Below, one piece after another: positions 6,164 to 9,929 of a DNA stretch of 9,929 bases. The first letter of the stretch is position 1. Every line of letters begins with the position of its first letter. Made by a program: the position numbers and the translations under genes. The notes under the pieces were generated by a model, which saw only the letters and a list, made by a program, of their open reading frames with translations, did no database searches and was not told the DNA's origin. This DNA comes from an uncultured Cellvibrio sp. GTDB taxonomy: Bacteria; Pseudomonadota; Gammaproteobacteria; Pseudomonadales; Cellvibrionaceae. The stretch lies in contig CAMPIG010000151.1 of NCBI GenBank assembly GCA_946886255.1, forward strand, positions 1 through 9,929, written 5' to 3'.

Positions 6164-6649
6164 TCAACCGCGAAACGCTGCCTCAATCACAGCAATGTCG
6201 ATTTTTCTCATCGTCATCATCGCATCGAATGCCCGTTTGGCGGCGATACGGTCGGGGCTGGTAAACGCTTTCGTCAGGGCGATCGGGGTAATTTGCCAAG
6301 AGATGCCCCACTTGTCCTTACACCAACCACACTCGCTTTCCTGGCCTCCGTTGCCAACGATCGCATTCCAGTAACGATCCGTTTCGGCTTGGTCTTCGGT
6401 AGCGACCTGAAACGAGAAGGATTCGTTGTGCTTGAAAGCGGGTCCGCCATTAAGCCCGAGGCATACGACGCCAAGGACAGTGAAATCAACAGTCAAGACG
6501 TCCCCTTCTTTTCCAGATGGATAGTCTCCAGGTGCGCGGTGCACCGCGCCGACCGACGAATCGGGAAATGTCTCTGCGTAAAATCGCGCAGCCTCCTCGG
6601 CGCCGTTATGGTACCAAAGGCAGATGGTGTTCTTTGCAATACTTGTCAT
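6164..6649 (-). CDS. PhnB-like VOC-family protein (glyoxalase/bleomycin-resistance fold)
   Basis: The 161-residue protein matches the PhnB/'3-demethylubiquinone-9 3-methyltransferase' domain (PF06983), a branch of the vicinal-oxygen-chelate superfamily. Diagnostic stretches are CLWYHNGAEEAARFYAETFP at 10-29, LTVDFTVLG at 52-60, LNGGPAFKHNESFSFQV at 66-82 and CGWCKDKWGISWQITP at 107-122. Members are small dimeric cytoplasmic proteins; despite the old name most have no shown methyltransferase activity, and some act as metal-dependent enzymes or bind drugs. The ATG at 6649 has GGAG seven bases upstream. The + strand frame covering the same bases is an antisense shadow. The gene stands alone upstream of the arr remnant and is preceded by about 220 bp of non-coding sequence. 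The family is certain, the function is not. Confidence 0.92.
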   Translation of the reverse strand: MTSIAKNTICLWYHNGAEEAARFYAETFPDSSVGAVHRAPGDYPSGKEGDVLTVDFTVLGVVCLGLNGGPAFKHNESFSFQVATEDQAETDRYWNAIVGNGGQESECGWCKDKWGISWQITPIALTKAFTSPDRIAAKRAFDAMMTMRKIDIAVIEAAFRG

Positions 6650-6871
6650 GTCATTTCTCCGTTGAAATTAAACGTTTCATTGCTTCAGAAACGGCAATGA
6701 TTCAACTGTAGTCGATCGAGGCGTTGTGAAATCGACATGAACATTGGAAGATTTGGCACCTGGTATTCAGCGGCGGCTGAAAGACCCTGGAGGGATTCAA
6801 CCGCGCAGCGCATAAATCGATTAAAAACCGTATCACTGCCCCTTCTCAGTACTATTTATCTATAGATAAGT
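6650..6871. other. Gap between VOC and esterase genes, with a weak 42-codon + strand ORF
   Basis: No confident gene is seen. The upstream region of the VOC gene must lie here. On the + strand an ATG at 6737 opens 42 codons (MNIGRFGTWYSAAAERPWRD...) ending at 6865, just before a palindrome and a hairpin followed by T residues. The start MNIGRFGTWYS faintly recalls flavin-dependent luciferase-like proteins, but the ORF is too short to judge and has no good ribosome binding site. Confidence 0.25.
6856..6869. repeat. 14-bp perfect palindrome
   Basis: TTATCTATAGATAA is identical to its own reverse complement. It lies two bases from the strong hairpin at 6872-6900. It may be a protein-binding site or simply part of the terminator region; the sequence does not say which. 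Confidence 0.5.
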
Positions 6872-6904
6872 GCAGCGCCCTATTAATTATAGGGCGCTGC
6901 TTTT
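6872..6904. terminator. Strong hairpin with T-run, probable transcription terminator
   Basis: GCAGCGCCCTA (6872-6882) pairs perfectly with TAGGGCGCTGC (6890-6900) around a 7-base loop, followed by TTTT at 6901-6904 on the + strand. It sits 26 bases beyond the esterase stop codon, so its likely job is to end esterase transcription. Read in that (-) direction it has an A-tract before the stem but no T-run after it. The T-run favours the + direction, so it may act both ways. Confidence 0.7.
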
Positions 6905-6929
6905 CGATCACGTGGGTTGAGCGGCCTGC

Positions 6930-8516
6930 CTAGAAACGACTGAAGAAATTCCAGACGGCAGAGGAGTAGAACGAGGGTGTTGCATGCCCGCCATTGAACG
7001 AGCACCAGACAACCGGATGCCCTGCGGCGCAGTTTTGATATTCAACACACGGGGATGGCTGGATTGGAACAGTGGTGTTTGAACAACTGTTAGCCGAAAC
7101 GAAAAGATTTCTCGCCTCGACACCAGCGTTGTGGCCAACAACGTTATCGCTGGTACCGTGGGATATCCACGCAGCCATCGGCAATCCGCTGTCGGTATAC
7201 GGCGTCCAGAGTGCGCCAGATGCCGGTGCGATAGCACGGAAGGTGCCAGCCATTTCGCGTCCCACAGCGAAGGACATCATCCCGCCGTAACTCCACCCTG
7301 CGGAGAAAATCCGGTCTTCATCGATACAGAGTGAATATTTTAGGTCGTCGAGCATTTCGCGTAAAAAGGCCATGTCCCGGCCGTTGGTATTCGTCCATCC
7401 GTCTGTACCCGGTGCGCGGTCGGGCGCTACAAAAATGGCGCTGCCGTTCGACAGGGCTTTCAGACCGTAATACCCCTGACCGACAACATCATTGGCGCTT
7501 CCGCCCCGCCAGTGCCAGCCAAAGACCAGGCGATAGGGATTATTCATGTTGTAGTTACTGGGAATGTCGAGGACATATTCCCGATTCAGACCACCAACAT
7601 TAATGGTATGCCGGCCACTGGTCAGCCGCGCTGCAGATCCGCATCCCGCCGAACCGGAACCATCTCCGTTCGAACTTGATGATGAACTGCTTGAAGTTGG
7701 CTCACCCGATACGCTGCCGAAATTAATGTAACCATTACAGTGCAGCCATTCGCTGTTCGCGCCGCCGCCGCATTGGTTGTTGCCCCATGCGCCGGTGTTC
7801 TCGCTCTGATCCTCGGCCTGACGGGTTACACCATTAACGATGATGTAATCGACCTGCACATCCGCGTCGGCATTATTGTCATTGGTAAACACCACATGGA
7901 TATCGCCGCTCAAGTTGGTGGTGGCGCTGTAATCCATCATGAAGGTGCTCAGTGTCCAGGTTTGCACGTCCGTGCCGCCGACACGCAAGGTAATGGACTC
8001 CACACCTGTCGTGCCGCTGGCACGCACATTGATGCTGTTATTACCAACGCCAATGGAGCTGGCGGAGGAGTTCGAAGAGACGTTGGAAGATGAACTGCTT
8101 GGAATACTTATGCTCGAGGAACTGGAGCTTGACGACGAGGTGATTGGCCCACCGCCAGTAGAGCAAGTGGGTAAAACGAAATTGCCACTATGCGTACCCT
8201 GGAAACCAAAGCTGACGCTTTGCCCGGCAGCGAGATTGCCGTTCCACGACACATTCGTTGCAGTCACCGTATTGCCGGATGTTGCAATGGCGGCATTCCA
8301 GGAATTGGTAACGCCGGGATTCTGATTAAAATTCAGCGCCACCTGCCAGCCGTTGATGGCTGAATTACCATCATTCGTGACGGTCACGTTCACCACATAA
8401 CCATTGTTCCAAGTATCGGCATTAGCCGAGCAAGTTAGAGCGTAAACATTACTCGCGATCATCGGCAGAAGAAATAACATCGCCGATGCAAAGATGCATC
8501 GTCTTAAATTAATCAT
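6930..8516 (-). CDS. Secreted modular CE1-type esterase with CBM2 and CBM60 domains
   Basis: The 528-residue protein starts with a signal peptide (about 1-26, ending NVYA). Residues about 27-118 form a CBM2-type module with Cys29 and Cys118 near its ends and tryptophans at 36, 57 and 73 that fit a flat cellulose-binding face. A serine-rich linker (127-154) leads to a CBM60-like module (about 160-268), with INVRASGTTG, LRVGGTDVQTW, DVQVDYIIVNG and CGGGANSEWLHCNG; CBM60 domains bind xylan or galactan with calcium. A second polyserine linker (275-282) leads to a CE1/PHB-depolymerase-like alpha/beta hydrolase. Its nucleophile is Ser409 in GWSYG, with Asp456 in HGTSD and His511 in GGHATPS as likely triad partners. 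The probable role is removing acetyl or feruloyl groups from xylan in plant cell walls; which one is not decidable by eye. AAGGGA precedes the ATG at 8516, and a candidate promoter lies about 115 bp upstream. Confidence 0.92.
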   Translation of the reverse strand: MINLRRCIFASAMLFLLPMIASNVYALTCSANADTWNNGYVVNVTVTNDGNSAINGWQVALNFNQNPGVTNSWNAAIATSGNTVTATNVSWNGNLAAGQSVSFGFQGTHSGNFVLPTCSTGGGPITSSSSSSSSSISIPSSSSSNVSSNSSASSIGVGNNSINVRASGTTGVESITLRVGGTDVQTWTLSTFMMDYSATTNLSGDIHVVFTNDNNADADVQVDYIIVNGVTRQAEDQSENTGAWGNNQCGGGANSEWLHCNGYINFGSVSGEPTSSSSSSSSNGDGSGSAGCGSAARLTSGRHTINVGGLNREYVLDIPSNYNMNNPYRLVFGWHWRGGSANDVVGQGYYGLKALSNGSAIFVAPDRAPGTDGWTNTNGRDMAFLREMLDDLKYSLCIDEDRIFSAGWSYGGMMSFAVGREMAGTFRAIAPASGALWTPYTDSGLPMAAWISHGTSDNVVGHNAGVEARNLFVSANSCSNTTVPIQPSPCVEYQNCAAGHPVVWCSFNGGHATPSFYSSAVWNFFSRF

Positions 8517-8630
8517 AGCGTTGTCCCTTTAAAAGTTATTGGTTTGGAATATCCGGAGAGCGAAATCTGGTACCCGCTTTCACACCTCCAAATACGCGCT
8601 TACTCCGGCCAACAGCATAATAAAAATATT

Positions 8631-8658
8631 ATTATATGGTATGACGAATCATAACCAA
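8631..8658 (-). promoter_or_regulatory. Candidate sigma-70 promoter for the esterase gene
   Basis: On the - strand TTGGTT (8653-8658) and a perfect TATAAT (8631-8636) are separated by 16 bases, about 115 bp before the esterase ATG. The -10 box is exact and the -35 box matches TTGACA only partly. The surrounding sequence is AT-rich, so chance matches are possible. Confidence 0.35.
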
Positions 8659-9027
8659 CTGACCACGAGTCAACTACTGAATGCAGGAACGACGCGCCGC
8701 TGGATGCAGTTTTATTGAGAGGCGTCACAAACTAATATTCATCGACCAACAAGACCAAATTGAAGTGCGCTGGTGGGTACCGCTTGTTTATAGCGGATTG
8801 TTATTTGGTGGTGATAACTTGATATTCACGGAAAGGTATTGAGTAAACACTTAATTTTTTACGGGTGATTTTTAATTAACATATAAAAAATGCGAAACGT
8901 TTTCAGGAAGAATTTGAGCAGGTATCGTGATAGTACTTTTCTCATACAATGTTGCAATCATTTCATTATTTTGTATGACAGACTGATCATTGAATTACGT
9001 CTAACATTTAGATTTAGCAAAATTTTT

Positions 9028-9039
9028 GAGCACGTGCTC
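9028..9039. repeat. 12-bp perfect palindrome GAGCACGTGCTC
   Basis: The sequence equals its reverse complement and has a CACGTG centre. Such a dyad can be an operator for a dimeric regulator. It lies about 140 bp beyond the SDR stop and far from any start codon, so the role is unclear. Confidence 0.4.
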
Positions 9040-9063
9040 GACCCCAACGTTGCGAATCGTTCA

Positions 9064-9075
9064 GACGAATTCGTC
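9064..9075. repeat. 12-bp perfect palindrome GACGAATTCGTC
   Basis: This second self-complementary 12-mer lies 24 bp from the first palindrome. It shares no obvious consensus with it. It may be chance, an operator half of a larger site, or RNA structure in a 3' region. Confidence 0.4.
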
Positions 9076-9143
9076 CTCAATAGACGAGTCAGCGATTATC
9101 TCTACAATCGCCAAAACAGCACAACAGAATTCGGAATGGGTTC

Positions 9144-9171
9144 GCTCTGTGAAGCACATTCCTCACAGAGC
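9144..9171. terminator. Hairpin beyond the SDR stop codon, possible terminator
   Basis: GCTCTGTGA (9144-9152) pairs perfectly with TCACAGAGC (9163-9171) around a 10-base loop. It begins 11 bases after the SDR stop in the direction of that gene's transcription. There is no T-run after it on either strand, so it is a weak intrinsic terminator at best, or an RNA-stabilising 3' stem. Confidence 0.5.
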
Positions 9172-9182
9172 ACACCGTTCTT

Positions 9183-9929
9183 CTACAAAAACATGCCGCC
9201 AGAGGCTTCAATTCGTTGGCCGTTAATCCAGCGACTGTTTTCTGCCACCATCGCCGCAATAACGCCACCAATGTCATCTGGCAGGCCCACGCGACCCAAG
9301 GCAGTTTGGGCGGCAAGAAAATCATTTAACTCCTGGTTGTCCCGCACAGCACCGCCACTAAAGTCAGTCTCAATGGCTCCCGGCGCGACCACGTTGACGC
9401 TGATACCGCGTGGCCCGAGTTCCTTCGCCATATAGCGGGTCAAGACCTCCACGCCAGCTTTCATTGCAGCGTAGGCCGCATAGCCGGGATAGGTGAATCG
9501 CGTAAGGCCAGTGGAGATATTAATGATGCGACCACCGTCCTTGATCAGCTCAAGCAGATTGATCGTCAGAAAAAACACCCCCTTGAGGTGGATGTTCATC
9601 AGCGTATCAAACTGCGCTTCTGTGGTTTCCGCGAAGGGAGTATGAATGCCGATGCCGGCATTGTTGATCAGGAAATCAAAATCCTCCCGCTGCCAATGTT
9701 GCTGTAGAACGGACTTAATATCCTGAGCGAAGGCAGGAAAGCGCTTGCTGTTAGCCACATCCAGTTGTAAAGCCACGGCTTTGCGCCCCATGGCTTCAAC
9801 CTGTGCCTGAACCTCCGCGGCCTCCGTCTGATTGCTGTGGTAGGTAAAGATGACATCAGTGCCCTGGCGTGCCAGGTGAAGCACGGCGTTTCTGCCCAAG
9901 CCGCGGCTGCCGCCGGTTACGATCGCGAT
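9183..9929 (-). CDS. Short-chain dehydrogenase/reductase (SDR), N-terminus cut by the window
   Basis: The frame is open to the last base of the window (9929), so the start lies outside; the TTG at 9899 is not the real start because coding continues upstream as IAIVTGGSRGLG, the Rossmann nucleotide-binding motif TGxxxGxG. The 248 visible residues then show the classical SDR features. These are LDVAN after the second strand, the structural NNAG at visible residues 89-92, the catalytic serine in INISTG (Ser139), and YAAMK with Tyr153 and Lys157, followed by GISVNVVAPGAIETDF. The C-terminus WINGQRIEASGGMFL is the usual family ending. It resembles 3-oxoacyl-ACP reductase (FabG)-like and glucose dehydrogenase-like SDRs that use NAD(P)H in the cytoplasm. 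The substrate is not known, as FabG-like proteins are functionally diverse, and no fatty-acid genes are next to it. Confidence 0.93.
   Translation of the reverse strand: MAIVTGGSRGLGRNAVLHLARQGTDVIFTYHSNQTEAAEVQAQVEAMGRKAVALQLDVANSKRFPAFAQDIKSVLQQHWQREDFDFLINNAGIGIHTPFAETTEAQFDTLMNIHLKGVFFLTINLLELIKDGGRIINISTGLTRFTYPGYAAYAAMKAGVEVLTRYMAKELGPRGISVNVVAPGAIETDFSGGAVRDNQELNDFLAAQTALGRVGLPDDIGGVIAAMVAENSRWINGQRIEASGGMFL

Larger units (their letters stand above)
8659..9182. other. Long intergenic stretch without a convincing gene
   Basis: This AT-rich stretch separates the esterase from the SDR gene. An ATG at 8890 opens a + strand frame, but it has no family motifs, has irregular composition, and then runs antisense through the SDR gene to 9435, so I do not accept it. 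The stretch holds two 12-bp palindromes and one hairpin, listed separately. No tRNA, insertion sequence or CRISPR pattern is seen. Confidence 0.5.

Noticed and set aside
6143..6700. 185-codon + strand open frame over the VOC gene
   Set aside because: It is antisense to the VOC gene, which has clear family motifs and a ribosome binding site; the + product looks like nothing known.
7671..8138. Serine-codon repeats, considered as a DNA repeat array or CRISPR
   Set aside because: They encode polyserine linkers in frame; there are no equal spacers or conserved repeat units.
7740..8325. Overlapping + strand frames inside the esterase gene
   Set aside because: They are shadows of the modular esterase, produced partly by its repetitive serine codons.
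8778..8794. CCGCT...AGCGG inverted repeat upstream of the esterase
   Set aside because: A 5-bp stem is expected by chance in a stretch of this length, and nothing else supports a function.
8890..9435. 181-codon + strand open frame
   Set aside because: Its second half is antisense to the SDR gene with its full set of motifs, and its first half has no recognisable domain or ribosome binding site.

Overview
The window looks like chromosomal DNA of a polysaccharide-degrading gammaproteobacterium, most likely a Cellvibrio relative. The main reason is the secreted esterase at 6930-8516: a signal peptide, a CBM2-type cellulose-binding domain, a CBM60-type xylan-binding domain and a CE1 esterase domain, joined by polyserine linkers of the kind common in Cellvibrionaceae. 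This placement is inference from architecture, not from a search.

Layout. The left edge (1-2082, + strand) carries the 3' part of an AraC-family regulator, then a periplasmic fusion of cytochrome c with a glucose/sorbosone-type (PQQ) dehydrogenase. From 2087 to about 6649 everything recognisable lies on the - strand. In transcription order it holds a PhnB-type VOC protein, a decayed rifampin ADP-ribosyltransferase (arr) remnant, an unidentified coding fragment, a small lipoprotein whose body resembles EF-Tu domain II, an amidohydrolase, a collapsed nucleotidyltransferase remnant, a GFA-family zinc protein, a Nudix hydrolase, a SAM methyltransferase with an apparent 5' frameshift, and an AAC(3)-I-like acetyltransferase overlapping it by 4 nt. 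The right part has the esterase (-), about 670 bp without a convincing gene but with palindromes and a hairpin, and an SDR oxidoreductase (-) cut by the window edge.

Functional picture. The central block is a run of small, mostly unrelated accessory genes in one orientation, two of them related to antibiotic-modifying enzymes (AAC(3)-I intact, Arr broken), with several pseudogene remnants. It resembles the gene content of integron cassette arrays or a genomic-island scar, but I see no attC sites, integrase or transposase. Only the GFA-Nudix-methyltransferase-acetyltransferase stretch (4150 to 2087) looks operon-like. The dehydrogenase and esterase are independent exported enzymes suited to sugar oxidation and plant cell wall breakdown.
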